Shown here piece by piece: positions 50,555-61,700 of a DNA stretch of 64,000 bases; the stretch's first letter is position 1; every line of letters starts with the position of its first letter. The notes beneath the pieces are model-generated. The model was not told the origin of the DNA. It did not search any database and was given only the letters and a program-made list of their open reading frames with translations. The stretch covers positions 1-64,000 of the forward strand of contig NZ_BAAADV010000004.1 of NCBI RefSeq assembly GCF_039522665.1, read 5' to 3'. The position numbers were made by a program, and so were the translations under genes. This DNA comes from Natronoarchaeum mannanilyticum (GTDB taxonomy: Archaea; Halobacteriota; Halobacteria; Halobacteriales; Natronoarchaeaceae).

Positions 50555-50695
50555 TCAGGTGCCTCCCCAGTCGGGCGTTCCGGACGCGGTCGTTACGGTC
50601 GGATCCATCTGCGTGCCCGGCGACTGCGCCGACGGCGCGGCGAGGGGCGGATCGCTCCGTTCGGCGGCCGACGCGCCGCTCACGTTTCCATTCAT
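50555..50695 (-). CDS. short ORF translationally coupled to the permease gene
   Basis: 46-codon frame starting ATG 50695 (MNGNVSGASAAERSD) with its stop 2 nt before the permease GTG 50552. GCTTTTACG on the minus strand lies about 29 nt upstream of this ATG, so the transcript should begin at it, and the permease Shine-Dalgarno sequence lies inside its last codons. No family is recognised; it contains few amino acids suggestive of attenuation. Either a coupling leader or a small protein. Confidence 0.4.
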   Translation of the reverse strand: MNGNVSGASAAERSDPPLAAPSAQSPGTQMDPTVTTASGTPDWGGT

Positions 50696-50893
50696 TATCG
50701 CCACCTTCGGACCGGTATCGTAAAAGCGACTCGTTTTGATTCATGGATCGTCACCGAATAACCGTAATTTTCGTGGTTCGTTTCTCAAATGGGTGCAACG
50801 CGTCGATTCATCAACAGCCAGCCCGAATGCGCTCCCGATCTATCGAGATCGGGGACCGGCGCAAATTTACCGTATGCGCGCACAATCCTCCGT

Positions 50894-51325
50894 ATGAGCG
50901 AGACGGTGACCGATCGGCTCCGGAACAACGCCGTGGAGATCACGTCGCTCCTGATCACGGGGCTCTGGCTGGGCGGCCTGCTCCTCACCGACCAGAACTG
51001 GTGGCTGGGCGTGCTGATCGTCGGTTACGCGGCCGTGCTACCGATCGTCCAGACGCTGTTCGGCGAGGACGAGGAGGAGTACGACGACGCCGAAGACGAC
51101 GGCGAGCGGTCCCACTGGCGGGGCCGAGAGAAGAAATCCGGATCTTCGAGAGAGACGGACAGCGGCGGGGACGATCCCCTGGAGACGCTTCGCGAACGGT
51201 ACGCCCGCGGCGAACTTACGGACGAGCAGTTCGAGCGCAAGCTGGAGCGACTCCTGGAGACGGAGACGATCGAGGACGTCGAGGATCGGCGGCGCGCGGA
51301 ACGGGAACTGGAGTACGATCGCTGA
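50894..51325 (+). CDS. SHOCT-domain membrane protein
   Basis: 143 residues: two hydrophobic helices (about 15-33 and 38-55), an acidic linker with a basic WRGREKKSG patch, and a C-terminal SHOCT module containing LRERYARGELTDEQFERKLE. Same plan as the protein at 38311-38868. ATG 50894 follows CAAATTTACC by about 28 nt. Function unknown; it converges on the ZIP gene. Confidence 0.78.
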   Translation: MSETVTDRLRNNAVEITSLLITGLWLGGLLLTDQNWWLGVLIVGYAAVLPIVQTLFGEDEEEYDDAEDDGERSHWRGREKKSGSSRETDSGGDDPLETLRERYARGELTDEQFERKLERLLETETIEDVEDRRRAERELEYDR

Positions 51326-51354
51326 ACTGAGCGCGCTGGACGACGAACGCGGAC

Positions 51355-52140
51355 TCAGACCGCCAGCGCGACGTCGACGACGAGCATGACGCCGAAGCCG
51401 GAGACGAACGAGAGCGTCGCCAGGTCGGCGTAGCCGTGCCCGTGGCTGGAGGGGATCATCTCTCTGAATATCACCGCCATCATCGTGCCGGCCGCGAAGC
51501 CGGCGGCGAACGGGAACACGTCGGTGACGACGGAAACGAGCGCGAAGCCGGCGGCCGCCGCGATCGGTTCGGGAATCCCGCCCGAGATCGTCGTGTACGC
51601 CAGCGTGCGCCACCGCGAGACGCCCGCCTTCGTCGCGGGCACCGCCATCGCGAACCCGTCGGGGACGTTCTGGACGGCGATCGCCAGCGCGAGCGCGACG
51701 CCGACCTCGTCCAGCCCGCTGGCGAAGGCGATGCCGATCGCGAGCCCCTCGGGGACGTTGTGAAGCGTGATCGAGCCGCCGATCAGCACCGCCTGGCGCC
51801 AGTTGTCGGCGGCCTGCAGGATCGTCTCGTCGTCGGTCATTCCGTGGGACTCGGGGCCGCGAAAGCCGAGGTGAATGTGCGGGAGCAGCTTGTTCGCGGC
51901 CAGCAGCCCGACGCCGCCCGCGAGCAGTCCGGCGAGTACGGACCACAGCGAGCCGAGTTCCAGTCCGGGCACGATCAGCGCGAACACGGCCGCGCCGAAC
52001 ATGATGCCGGCGGCGAGCCCGAGCGCGCCGTCGTAGGTGCGGTGACTGATTCGATCAGTAAAGAGCGTCGGCACGGCGCCGAGTCCCGTCGCAGCCCCGG
52101 CGAGCAACGCGATCCCGACGACCTCCGGTAGCGACGCCAT
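51355..52140 (-). CDS. ZIP-family divalent metal transporter
   Basis: 261-residue, eight-helix transporter of Zn2+ and similar ions. The metal-binding helices show GSITLHNVPEGLAIGIAFAS (helix IV) and AVQNVPDGFAMAVPATKAGV (helix V, with Asn-Val-Pro-Asp instead of a second His), and IHLGF and SHGMT supply His in the loop. TTISGGIPEPIAAAAGFALV also matches the family. Metal choice cannot be read; no regulator lies beside it. Confidence 0.88.
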   Translation of the reverse strand: MASLPEVVGIALLAGAATGLGAVPTLFTDRISHRTYDGALGLAAGIMFGAAVFALIVPGLELGSLWSVLAGLLAGGVGLLAANKLLPHIHLGFRGPESHGMTDDETILQAADNWRQAVLIGGSITLHNVPEGLAIGIAFASGLDEVGVALALAIAVQNVPDGFAMAVPATKAGVSRWRTLAYTTISGGIPEPIAAAAGFALVSVVTDVFPFAAGFAAGTMMAVIFREMIPSSHGHGYADLATLSFVSGFGVMLVVDVALAV

Positions 52141-52240
52141 CTACCCGAAGCGCTCGCTCCAGCGTGTTAAACCCGCCGGGACCGCGAAGCGGCGTCCCGA
52201 CGACCCTGGCGACTCCGAGCGAGCGCCGCAGCGACGCCGA

Positions 52241-53158
52241 TCACCCCGCCCCGATCACGAATCGCAAAAGGACGAATATCGTGGCCAGTGAGACGACCGT
52301 CGTCGCGAACACGTCAACCGAGGCGAGTCGCTCGTCGCCGCCGTACTCGGTGGCGTAGACGTACGTCGACACCGCCGAGGGCATCGCGAGCATCACGACG
52401 CCGGCCCTGACCGTCGACGGCGAGGACGAAAGCAGCGAGAAGGCCGCCAGCGCGACCGCGGGCATCAGAAACACCTTCAGCGCGACCACCGATCCCACGG
52501 TCGGGAGGTCGACGTCCGCCGACTCCAGCGAGAGCGCGCCGCCGACGCAGATCACCGCGATCGGCAGCGCGAACTGCGAGAGGACGTCGAGGCCGGTCGT
52601 CGCGATGTCTGGAACCGGAACGCCGGTCAGGGCAACTGCGAGCCCGGCCGCCAGCGAGAGGATCACCGGATTCTTCGCGAACTGCTGTAGCTCGTCGACG
52701 AAGGAGGCCTCCCGGTCGTTCAGCACCACGAGGATCAGGATCGTCAGCGGAACCTGCGTGAGCGCGCCCATCCCCAGCAGGATACTGGCCTTGGCCGTCG
52801 TCACGTCGCCGAACGTCGCCGCCACGATCGGCAGCCCGAAGAAGCCGAGGTTGCCGTGGTACGACTGGACGATCGCGACGCTCCGCTCGCGGTTCGAGCG
52901 GGCCGACCGGTGGACGATCCAGCCGGCCGCGACCATCACCACCAGCACGCTCCACAGCCCCGCCAGCAGCGCGGGCGTGAGAACCTCGTCGAGCTGCTGT
53001 GCGTACATCGAGGAGAAGATCAGCGCCGGGAGCGCGACGTAGAACGCAAGCGCGTTCAGCAGCTCCCGGCGCGACGGCGTCAGCACGCCGAGCGAGCGTC
53101 CGGCTATGCCGACGCCCAGCAGCACCAGCATGTAGAGCAGGTTCGAGACGAGCGACAC
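52241..53158 (-). CDS. AEC (auxin efflux carrier)-family transporter
   Basis: 305-residue permease with ten predicted helices, two groups of five. Conserved segments are LNALAFYVALPALIFSSMYA, VQSYHGNLGFFGLPIVAATF and LPIAVICVGGALSLESADVD. Related carriers move organic acids or amino acids; the substrate is unknown. ATG 53158 starts directly at the first helix. The gap to the divergent DUF2178-like gene (53159-53286) holds both promoters and an inverted AAAACACGTTTTA motif near 53248-53260. Confidence 0.82.
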   Translation of the reverse strand: MSLVSNLLYMLVLLGVGIAGRSLGVLTPSRRELLNALAFYVALPALIFSSMYAQQLDEVLTPALLAGLWSVLVVMVAAGWIVHRSARSNRERSVAIVQSYHGNLGFFGLPIVAATFGDVTTAKASILLGMGALTQVPLTILILVVLNDREASFVDELQQFAKNPVILSLAAGLAVALTGVPVPDIATTGLDVLSQFALPIAVICVGGALSLESADVDLPTVGSVVALKVFLMPAVALAAFSLLSSSPSTVRAGVVMLAMPSAVSTYVYATEYGGDERLASVDVFATTVVSLATIFVLLRFVIGAG

Positions 53159-53246
53159 GGATACTGGAAGCGTGAGGCCGGTAATGGCTCTGTTGGATTC
53201 GGTCCGACCGATCGAGGCTGTCGGCCCAAGAACTAAGTCGGCGTGT

Positions 53247-53261
53247 AAAACACGTTTTACA
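53247..53261. promoter_or_regulatory. palindrome upstream of the DUF2178-like gene
   Basis: GTAAAACACGTTTTAC is a near-perfect palindrome (GTAAAA-CACG-TTTTAC) about 30 nt before ATG 53287, in the TATA position. It is a candidate binding site for the XRE regulator normally encoded next to such genes, whose copy here is decayed. Confidence 0.5.
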
Positions 53262-53286
53262 CAAGGGGTGCGTGCACCGAACTCTC

Positions 53287-53697
53287 ATGACAACCTCAAC
53301 CATCCGCCGAGGACTGCGGTACAGGCGAATCGTGAACGCGCTGTTCGCGGTCGGAATCGCCGCGCTGCTCGTCGGGATGACCATCGGGCGGGACCTGGCG
53401 GGGATCGTGGTGTACGCCCTCGCCGTGATCGGCGGGGACGGCGCCACGGTCTACCTGCAGTTCGGCAGCGCCGTGACGCTGCAGGACGAGCGCGAGGCGG
53501 AACTCGCGCGGAGCGCGAGCAACATCACGTTCCAGCTGTACGGGTTCCTGGGCCTGTTCGCGTTCGTGGGGCTGTTTCTGCTCGACGCCCTCGGCCGCCC
53601 CTCGATCGGCCCGACCGTGGAGACGCTGCTGTACGCGTACGCGGCGATCACGCTGACGTGGGGCGCGATCTGCACCGCCTTGCGATATCGAACGTGA
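53287..53697 (+). CDS. DUF2178-like membrane protein
   Basis: 136 residues with four hydrophobic helices (about 17-34, 39-58, 80-99, 110-130) and the polar joint LQDEREAELARSASNITFQL between the second and third. This matches small membrane proteins often encoded together with a Cro/C1-type regulator in archaea; the family name is from memory. The stop overlaps the first codon of the adjacent decayed regulator (GTGA). Function unknown. Confidence 0.68.
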   Translation: MTTSTIRRGLRYRRIVNALFAVGIAALLVGMTIGRDLAGIVVYALAVIGGDGATVYLQFGSAVTLQDEREAELARSASNITFQLYGFLGLFAFVGLFLLDALGRPSIGPTVETLLYAYAAITLTWGAICTALRYRT

Positions 53698-53857
53698 AAA
53701 ACTCTCCCGGGAGCGACGCGAGGTGAGTCGGGCCGACCCCGCGGCGGCCGTCGACGTGCCCCGTCGGACGATCAACGCCATCGAGCGCCACGATATCTCG
53801 TTCGATCCGGCGGAGCAGTTCCAATACCTGATCGAGGATGTTTCCGATCTCGTGTAG
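53694..53857 (+). pseudogene. decayed XRE-family (Cro/C1) regulator
   Basis: GTG 53694 opens MKNSPGSDAR and stops after ten codons. In another frame from about 53723, SRADPAAAVDVPRRTINAIE and then RHDISFDPAEQFQYLIEDVS keep the recognisable second half of a YozG-like helix-turn-helix (SQADLA..VDVSRQTINAIE in intact proteins). Codons for the first helix are missing and the frame is shifted, so no intact protein can be made. The overlap with the DUF2178-like stop shows it was once co-translated. Confidence 0.65.
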
Positions 53858-53943
53858 CGAGCCCGCGGTTCGCCGCCGATCCCCGCTGGCCGCCGCGCTC
53901 GCGGAGCGACACGCCTTTCCCCCGCGCGTCGGACCACTCACGT

Positions 53944-56100
53944 ATGGACCGCAAGCGGGAGATGACGAGCGTCGACCTGGCCGCCCTCGTCTCGGAACTC
54001 GGCAGCTACGAGGGCGCCAAGGTCGACAAAGCCTACCTCTACGGCGACGACTTTCTGCGGCTGAAGCTCCGGGACTTCGAGCGCGGCCGTGTCGAACTGC
54101 TGGTCGAGGTCGGCGACGTGAAGCGCACCCACGTCTCGGCGCCCGAGCACGTCCCCGACGCGCCGGGTCGGCCGCCGAACTTCGCGATGATGCTCAGAAA
54201 TCGCCTGTCGGGCGCGGACTTCGTCGGCGTCGAGCAGTACGAGTTCGACCGCATCCTGGAGTTCGAGTTCGAGCGCGACGACGAGAACACGACGATCGTC
54301 GCCGAGCTGTTCGGCCCGGGCAACCTCGCGGTGCTCGATCCGAACCGCGAGGTGATCGACTGCCTCGACACGGTCCGGCTCAAGTCCCGGACCGTCGCGC
54401 CGGGCGCCCAGTACGAGTTCCCCGAGTCGCAGGTCAACCCCCTGGCGATGTCCTACGAGGCGTTCGCCGCGCTGATGGACGAGTCCGACAGCGACGTCGT
54501 CCGGACGCTGGCGACCCAGCTCAACTTCGGCGGCCTGTACGCCGAGGAGCTGTGTTCCCGCGCGGGCGTCGACAAGAACCTCGACATCGCCGACGCCGAC
54601 GCCGAGCAGTACGAGCGACTCTACGAAGCGATGGAGGCGCTGGCGGTCGAGCTCCGGACCGGCGCGCTCGATCCGCGGGTGTACTACGAGCCCGAGGAGG
54701 AGGGCGGCGGGATCGAAGACGGCACTCGCGTCGACGTGACGCCGATCGCCTTAGAGGAGTACGAGCACCTCCCCGCCGAGGCGTTCGACACGTTCACCGA
54801 CGCCGTCGACGACTACTTCCACCACCTCGATCTCACCGAGGACGAGGACGCCGGGGGTAGCGGCCCCGACCGGCCGGACTTCGAGGGCGAGATCGAGAAG
54901 CAGAAACGCATCATCGAGCAGCAGGAGCAGGCGATCGAGGGGTTCGAGGAGGACGCCGAAGCCGAGCGCGAGAAGGCCGAGCTGCTGTACGCCGAGTACG
55001 GGCTGGTCGACGAGATCCTCTCGACGGTACGCGACGCCCGCGAGAACGACGTCCCCTGGACCGAGATCGAGGAGACGTTCGCGGCCGGCGCCGAGCAGGG
55101 GATCGACGCCGCCGAAGCCGTCCAGCGCATCGACGGCGAGAACGGCCGGGTGACCGTCCGGCTCGACGGCACCGACGTGACGCTCGACGCCAGCGAGGGC
55201 GTCGAGCAGAACGCCGATCGACTCTACAAGGAGGCAAAGCGCATCCAGGAGAAAAAGGAGGGCGCGAAAGCCGCCATCGAGGACACCCGCGAGGCGCTGG
55301 AGGACGTGAAGCAGCGGCGCGACGCGTGGGAAGAGCGCCAGGAGCAGTCCGACGCCGACGGCGAGGAAGGCGACGACGGCGGTGCGGACGACGAGGAGTC
55401 CGAGGACGTCGACTGGCTCGCCGAACCGTCGATCCCCGTCAGGAAGTCCGAGCAGTGGTACGAGCGGTTCCGCTGGTTCCACACCAGCGACGGCTTCCTC
55501 GTGATCGGCGGGCGCAACGCCGACCAGAACGAGGAACTGGTCAAGAAGTACCTCGACCGCGGCGACCGGTTCTTCCACGCGCAGGCCCACGGCGGTCCGG
55601 CGACGATCCTGAAGGCGACCGGGCCCAGCGAGTCCGCCCGCGACGTCGACATCCCCGAGTCCAGCGAGCGGGAAGCCGCCACCTTCGCGGTGTCGAACTC
55701 CTCGGTCTGGAAGGACGGCAAGTACAGCGGCGACGTGTACGCCGTCGACTACGATCAGGTGACCAAGACGCCCGAGAGCGGCGAGTACTTAGAGAAGGGC
55801 GGGTTCGCGATCCGGGGCGACCGGGAGTACTTCCGCGACGTCGGCGTCGGCGCAGCGGTCGGGATCACCTGCGAGCCCTCGACCCGCGTGGTCGGCGGGC
55901 CGCCCAGCGCGGTCCGCGAGCACGCCGAGACGCTGATCGAGGTCGAGCCCGGACGGTACGCCCAAGGCGACGTCGCGAAGCGGATCTACCGGGAGTTCCG
56001 CGAGCGGTTCGCGGACACCTCGTTCGTCCGGTCGGTCGCCAGCCCGGACCGGATCCAGCACTTCCTGCCGCCGGGCACTAGCAGGATCGCGGAGGAGTGA
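53944..56100 (+). CDS. rqcH: ribosome quality-control protein RqcH/NEMF family
   Basis: 718-residue NFACT protein that binds stalled 50S-peptidyl-tRNA complexes and can add C-terminal tails to the nascent chain. NFACT-N domain: [40 protein letters not shown]; central coiled coils (about 315-345 and 415-475); NFACT-R domain: [38 protein letters not shown]-terminal [20 protein letters not shown] and [19 protein letters not shown]. Followed by a DUF4013 gene and pelota. Confidence 0.92.
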   Translation: MDRKREMTSVDLAALVSELGSYEGAKVDKAYLYGDDFLRLKLRDFERGRVELLVEVGDVKRTHVSAPEHVPDAPGRPPNFAMMLRNRLSGADFVGVEQYEFDRILEFEFERDDENTTIVAELFGPGNLAVLDPNREVIDCLDTVRLKSRTVAPGAQYEFPESQVNPLAMSYEAFAALMDESDSDVVRTLATQLNFGGLYAEELCSRAGVDKNLDIADADAEQYERLYEAMEALAVELRTGALDPRVYYEPEEEGGGIEDGTRVDVTPIALEEYEHLPAEAFDTFTDAVDDYFHHLDLTEDEDAGGSGPDRPDFEGEIEKQKRIIEQQEQAIEGFEEDAEAEREKAELLYAEYGLVDEILSTVRDARENDVPWTEIEETFAAGAEQGIDAAEAVQRIDGENGRVTVRLDGTDVTLDASEGVEQNADRLYKEAKRIQEKKEGAKAAIEDTREALEDVKQRRDAWEERQEQSDADGEEGDDGGADDEESEDVDWLAEPSIPVRKSEQWYERFRWFHTSDGFLVIGGRNADQNEELVKKYLDRGDRFFHAQAHGGPATILKATGPSESARDVDIPESSEREAATFAVSNSSVWKDGKYSGDVYAVDYDQVTKTPESGEYLEKGGFAIRGDREYFRDVGVGAAVGITCEPSTRVVGGPPSAVREHAETLIEVEPGRYAQGDVAKRIYREFRERFADTSFVRSVASPDRIQHFLPPGTSRIAEE

Positions 56101-56102
56101 GC

Positions 56103-56837
56103 ATGCGGATGCGCGAGGGGCTTCGGTACCCGTTCCGGGCCGAGCGGCCGACCGACCTGTTCGCCGTCGGCGTCGTCCTCGGGCTGGCGACGGCGATCCT
56201 GCTCCGGATCGCCGCGGCGTTCTACCCGACGGTGCTGTGGCTCCCCGCGGCCGCGCTGGCGATCCTGCCCGCGGTGGCCTTGCTCGGCTACCTGCTCCGG
56301 GCGTTCGCCGCGACCGTCGAGGGAAGCGAGACGCCGCCGTCGTTCGGCTCGCCGTCGGAGCTCTTTCGGGACGGTGCCCGCGCGAGCGCGGTCACGCTCG
56401 CGTACCTCCTGCTCCCGATTTTCGCGATGCTGGTGACGCTCGTCGGCGCGATCCAGTCACCGCTCTCCGGCGAGTCGATCTCCTCGGGGGCGACGATCGC
56501 GATCTACGCCGCGGGCACGATGACGCTCGTGTTCGTCGGGCTGTTCTGTTACGCGTATCTCGCGGCGTTCGGCGCGGCCGCGCGCGGCGAGTCGCTCCGG
56601 TCGGCGCTCGATCCGCGCGGCCGCCGTCGGACGCTCGCCGACGCCCGGTACTTCGTCGGCTGGGCGTTCGGCGCGGTCCTCGTGCTCACGGGCTGGTCGG
56701 CGATGCTGGCCGCGACGAACCAGAACGTGCTCGGTCTGCTCGCGGTCGTGGTCGCGTTCTACCTCCACCTCGCCGGCGCCCGCGTCGCCGCCGAGGGGTA
56801 CCGACGATCGGTCGGACTCCACCGGCGGGACGACTGA
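56103..56837 (+). CDS. DUF4013-type membrane protein
   Basis: 244 residues with about six hydrophobic helices grouped in pairs; opening [20 protein letters not shown] and [20 protein letters not shown] near the end fit the DUF4013 family of small archaeal membrane proteins. The start at ATG 56103 has GGAGGAGTGAGC directly upstream, the GGAGG at about 8 nt; it lies 2 nt after the rqcH stop. Function unknown, and its placement between rqcH and pelota may be coincidence. Confidence 0.75.
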   Translation: MRMREGLRYPFRAERPTDLFAVGVVLGLATAILLRIAAAFYPTVLWLPAAALAILPAVALLGYLLRAFAATVEGSETPPSFGSPSELFRDGARASAVTLAYLLLPIFAMLVTLVGAIQSPLSGESISSGATIAIYAAGTMTLVFVGLFCYAYLAAFGAAARGESLRSALDPRGRRRTLADARYFVGWAFGAVLVLTGWSAMLAATNQNVLGLLAVVVAFYLHLAGARVAAEGYRRSVGLHRRDD

Positions 56838-56944
56838 TCGGCGTCCGGACGCCGTCGCCGGGCGACGAAGACGCCGCGGCGGACGCCATCGCCCTCGCCG
56901 GTCGAATAACAGCGCACTTACGCCAGGGGCTCCGAGTCTCGGCC

Positions 56945-58012
56945 ATGCGAATTCAGGACCGCCACTCCGTCGAGGGGGGCCGGGAGCGCGTCACGCTCGT
57001 CCCCGAGAGCCTCGACGACCTCTGGCACCTCCAGTACGTGCTGGAGCCGGGCGACCTCGTCTCGGGAGACACGACCCGGCGCATCCAGCGCAACGACGAC
57101 CAGATGCGCGACACCGGCGGGCAGCGCGAGCCGATGCACGTCACCATCGACGTCGAGGAGGTGGAGTTCCACAAGTTCGCCAACCGCCTGCGCGTCGGCG
57201 GCGTCATCGAGGACTGCTCCCGCGAGGACCAGCTCGGGCTCCATCACACGCTCAACGTCGAGGAGCGCGAGGAGCTCACCGTCGAGAAGGTGTTCAAGCC
57301 CGACCAGAACGAGCGCCTGCAGGAGGCCGTCGAGGCGACCGAGAACCCCGACGTCGCCGTCGCGACGGTCGAAGAGGGCCAGGCCCACATCCACACCGTC
57401 GCCCAGTACGGCACCGAGGAGCGCGCCCGGTTCACCGGGACGACCGGCAAGGGCGAGTACAGCCGCGGTCGCGACGAGCTGTTCGACGAACTCTCGACGG
57501 CGCTGGCCCGGATGGACGTCGACGCGATCATCCTGGCGGGGCCCGGCTTCACCAAGCAGGACGCGCTCGATCACATCGAGGAGGAAGCTCCGGAGGTGGC
57601 GAAGAAGATCTCGACCGTCGACACGAGCGGCGTCGGCGACCGCGGCGTCCACGAGGTGCTCAAGCGCGGCGCCATCGACGAGGTTCAGGAGGAAACGCGC
57701 ATCGCCGAGGAGGCCGAGTACATCGACGAACTGACCGCCCGGATCGCACAGGGCAACAAGGCGTCCTACGGCCCGGAGAACGTCGCCGAGGCCGCCGAGT
57801 TCGGCGCCGTCGAGACGCTGCTGATCCTCGACGAGAAGCTCCGCGAGGAACGGGGCGCGGAGGGCGAGTGGGAGATCGACGTCGACGAAGTGATCACGCA
57901 GGTCGAGCGCCAGGGCGGCGACGTCACCGTGTTTTCGAGCGACTTCGACCCCGGTCAGCAGCTCTCGAATCTGGGCGGGATCGCGGCGCTGTTGCGCTAC
58001 CGGCTGGAGTGA
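56945..58012 (+). CDS. pelA: mRNA surveillance protein pelota
   Basis: 355-residue archaeal Pelota (Dom34), an eRF1-like factor that, with aEF1A and ABCE1, splits ribosomes stalled on mRNA without a stop codon. N-terminal domain: [40 protein letters not shown]; central domain: [21 protein letters not shown]-terminal domain: [32 protein letters not shown]. It lacks the GGQ motif, as Pelota should. CACTTACG about 25 nt before ATG 56945 may be its TATA box. Confidence 0.95.
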   Translation: MRIQDRHSVEGGRERVTLVPESLDDLWHLQYVLEPGDLVSGDTTRRIQRNDDQMRDTGGQREPMHVTIDVEEVEFHKFANRLRVGGVIEDCSREDQLGLHHTLNVEEREELTVEKVFKPDQNERLQEAVEATENPDVAVATVEEGQAHIHTVAQYGTEERARFTGTTGKGEYSRGRDELFDELSTALARMDVDAIILAGPGFTKQDALDHIEEEAPEVAKKISTVDTSGVGDRGVHEVLKRGAIDEVQEETRIAEEAEYIDELTARIAQGNKASYGPENVAEAAEFGAVETLLILDEKLREERGAEGEWEIDVDEVITQVERQGGDVTVFSSDFDPGQQLSNLGGIAALLRYRLE

Positions 58013-58033
58013 GAAGAACGAACGGCGTCGCGC

Positions 58034-58792
58034 TCAGACGCCGAGGTTCGCCTCGACGATCTGGCTCAGCATCCGCGCGAAGTTCGACTCGGCGCTCCAG
58101 ATGGCGGTCTCGCGGGCGTCACCGAGCGACGTGTCGTCGCCGACGACGCTCAGCAGCACCGTGTCGCCGTCGGCGAACACGACTCGACCGGCCGGCGATT
58201 CCTGGCCGTGGCCGACCGGCGGCTCGTGGACGAAGATCCCGTCGATAGACTCGAATCGCGCCCGGACGTCGGGATTCTCGCTGAGCACGACCACGACGAG
58301 CCCCTCGGCGGCCCGCTCGCGGAGCGTCCGCTCGACCTCGTCGGTCACCAGCGACTCGCGGCCAGTGCCGAAGACGACGCGCTCGTCGGCCTCGCGGAGC
58401 AGTTCGACGGCGCGCTCCGCGACCCGATCGCCGCCGCGCAGCGTCCAGACCGCCTCCTGTTCCTCGGCGCCGTCGTCGTGCTGGTCGCGGACGTCCTCGA
58501 CGTAGTCGAACGCCCGCTCCTGCTCGCGCTCGAACCGCGAGCGCAGCGTCTCGCGGGCCTCCTCGATGTCGACGGGGCGATACTGGATCGGGTTGGACTG
58601 CTGGATCTCGACTAACCCGCGATCGGCGAGATTTTCGGCGACGCTGTACACCTGCGACCGCGGAACGTCGGTGATCCGGTGGACGTCTCTGGCGGTGCCG
58701 GCCCCCAGCTTCTGGAGCGCGATGAACACCTTGGCCTCGTAGCTGGTCAGTCCGAGGCGTTCGAGCGACTCGACCGCGTCGGATTCACTCAT
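58034..58792 (-). CDS. TrmB-family transcriptional regulator
   Basis: 252 residues. N-terminal winged helix (LGLTSYEAKVFIALQKLG, RDVHRITDVPRSQVYSVAEN) followed by a coiled coil and a C-terminal sensor domain (about 110-250, AVELLREADERVVFGTGRES), the TrmB plan. Its start lies 8 nt inside the end of the RND exporter gene, so both are co-translated and the regulator likely controls that operon. A double inverted repeat before the exporter is the probable target. Confidence 0.85.
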   Translation of the reverse strand: MSESDAVESLERLGLTSYEAKVFIALQKLGAGTARDVHRITDVPRSQVYSVAENLADRGLVEIQQSNPIQYRPVDIEEARETLRSRFEREQERAFDYVEDVRDQHDDGAEEQEAVWTLRGGDRVAERAVELLREADERVVFGTGRESLVTDEVERTLRERAAEGLVVVVLSENPDVRARFESIDGIFVHEPPVGHGQESPAGRVVFADGDTVLLSVVGDDTSLGDARETAIWSAESNFARMLSQIVEANLGV

Positions 58793-61700
58793 CCTCGGGC
58801 GCCCCCGGTGACATCGACCGAGCGTTGCCGGCGTTCGCGGCGTCGCTCCGGTCGGACGGCTGGGCCGACGTGGCGACGATCCACCCCCGGTACAGCCGTT
58901 CGAGCTCGTCCTCGGTCAGCTCGCCCTCTCGCGCAAGTTCGCCGGCCCGCTCCAGGTCGTCGATCGTCGGTTCGTCGCCGGCCCGCAGGACCGCGAGTTC
59001 GTCGCTCGTGACGTCGACCGCGTCGACCCCGTCGGTCTCGTACTCGTCGCCGCCCGCGACGACGTGCCCGTCGAACGCGAGGCGCTCGCCCGGCATCGCG
59101 TCCGAGGGCGCGTCGGCGACGTACTCCATCGTCAGGTCGATCTGCGGGACCGACTGCCACAGGATGTACAGCGTCCGGCCGACCTGGGTGTACGTCGTCG
59201 GCGACGGCGAGATGTCGGTGACGTGCCCGCCGACGCCGGCCGCATCCTCGACGAGCAGCACGCGACCGGACGCGTCCGAAACCGACAGCCCGACCGAGAA
59301 CTGTTCGCCCGGCCGGACGGCGTCGGTGCTGACGGTCCGCGTGACCCGGGGACCGTTCCCCGCCGCGCCGGACGTGCCGGCGTCAGACGCGCCGGAGTTA
59401 GCTGCGTCGGCGGCGCCGACCGTGTTCGCGCCCGCGGCGCTCGCGACCGCCGTTTCTTGCGACGATGCACCGGTCTCGGTTTCGGCGATCGGATCGCTCG
59501 CCGCGGACGCCGCCGTTTCCGACGCCGACGGATCACTCCCGTCGGATGAGGCGGCGGTCGCCCCGTCGCCGGACGGCTCAGACCCATCGTCCGCCGCGGC
59601 GGATCCGGCGTCCGCCGGCGCGGAACCGTCGTCTATCGAAGCGGCGTCGTCGCGGTCGTCAGGATCGCCGCCCGACGTCGCGAGCGCCTCGGACGGCCCG
59701 AGGTAGCGCGTCCAGACGACCAGCAGGCTCGGCAGCACGATCACGCTCGCGACGAACGCGTAGATGATCGTCATCCCGGTGATGATGCCGAACTGCTGGA
59801 GCGGCGGCATGATCGCGAACACGAGCACGCCGAACCCGCCGACGGTCGTCGCCGCGCTACCCAGCAGCGCGCCGCCGGTGCCGGTCAGGCTGACGCGCAT
59901 CGCCTCCCAGGCGTCGTCCTGCCTGTCGAGCTCGATGTTGTAGCGCTCGCTGATGTGGATGCTGTAGGCGACGCCCAGCCCGATCGTCAGGCTGGTGATC
60001 ATCCCCGTCAGCACGTTGAACGGCATCCCGAGCAGGTACATCGTGCCCAGGATCCAGCTGACCGACAGCGCGACCGGGAGCAAGGTCACGATGCCCAGCG
60101 TCGCGCTGCCGTACTGGAACCGGTAGACGACCGCCAGGAAGGCGAAGACGGTCACCAGTGTCACCAGCAGGCTCTGGAGGACGGTGTCGAGCAGCTCGTT
60201 CTGGACGACCTCGTTGACGATCGGCGTCCCGGTCGCGATCGCCGAGCGGCTCGCGCTCGCGCCCTCGTCGTCGATGCCGTCCGCGACGCCGCGGACGTCC
60301 TCGGTGACCGCGCCGGTGCTGGCGCCGCCCTTCACCGAGACGGACATCTTGAGCGCCTCGTACTCGCCGCCCTTGGTGCGATAGACGACCTGCGCGGCTT
60401 CGGCGGGCGCGGTGTCGTACAGCGCGTCGTAGACCTCCTCGACGTTCTGTTCGGGGACGCCGTCGCCGTCGGTGTCCGCTTCGTTGAACGTCGCGTTGAA
60501 CGTCTCGTTGCTCCGGGCGCTCTGCATCGCCGTGAGCGGGCTCCGGACGTCGGCCTCGCCGTTCGAGAGCACGACGGCCGTGCCCATCTCGGCGGCCTCG
60601 CCCTCGGCCTCGTCGATCCGGTGTAACGTCTCCGGATCGGTCACGCCGTCGCCCCTGACGAGGATCTGGCCCTGCGAGTTCTGGACCACGAAGTTGTCGT
60701 ACACGTAGTTCATGTGGTCCTTGGCGGTGTACTCGCCGGGTTCGAGCGGACCGGGAAGGCTGTCCATCCAGTCCGGCGGATCGTCGGCGATGAAGTCTTC
60801 CTGCTGGAAGCTGGTGTCGACCTGCGTCGCGGCGGCGCCGCCGGCGACGCTGATCACGAGCGCGATCGCGATCACCGCGAGCGGCGCCTTCCGCGCCAGC
60901 GTCTCGCCGGTCGAGAGCGCGTTCGCCAGGCGACCGCCGCCGGTGCCGAACGCGCGCTTCTTGCGGTCGAAGCCGCGGGCTTCGAGGAACTCGTCGATTT
61001 CGATCTTGACGGCCGGGACGAGGATGCCGAAGATCAGCAGCGCTGAGAAGATCCCGACCGAGCTGACGATGCCGAAGTCCCGGATCGGCCCGAGCGGGCT
61101 CACGAGGTTCGAGAGGAACCCGATCGCGGTCGTCGCGGTGACCCACACGAGCGTGACGCCGACGCCGGTCAGCGCGACCTTCATCGCCGGCCGGGCGCCC
61201 TCGCTCGCCGCTGCGCCCCGCTCCTGGCGCTGCTCGCGGTGGCGCATGAACACGTGGATCGCGTAGTCCACCGAGAGCCCGATCAGCAGGACCGGCACCG
61301 CGATGAAGATCATGTTGAACGTGATCCCGGCCCAGCCCATGAACCCGAACGTCCAGAGCAACACGGCGACGATGCCGACGAAGCCCAGCGCGATGTCCAG
61401 CAGGTCGCGGTAGGCGACGATCAGGGTCAGCAGGACGAACAGCATCGCCAGCGGCCCGACGATCGCTAAGCTGTCGCCCATCGAGCGGTTCATCTCGTCG
61501 CTGATCAGCCCGAAGCCGAACACGACGTACTCGTCGGTCGACGCCGAGTCGTCGGCGAGGTTCTGCATCGCGCTCTGGCTGTCGATGAGGACGTCGCTCG
61601 CCTCGCCGGTCTGGGCGTTACCGGCGTCGGCGACCTCCTGGCGGACCAGCATCATCCGGGCGTCGGCGGTGGTCTCGCCGGGCTCGTACGACGTCGACAT

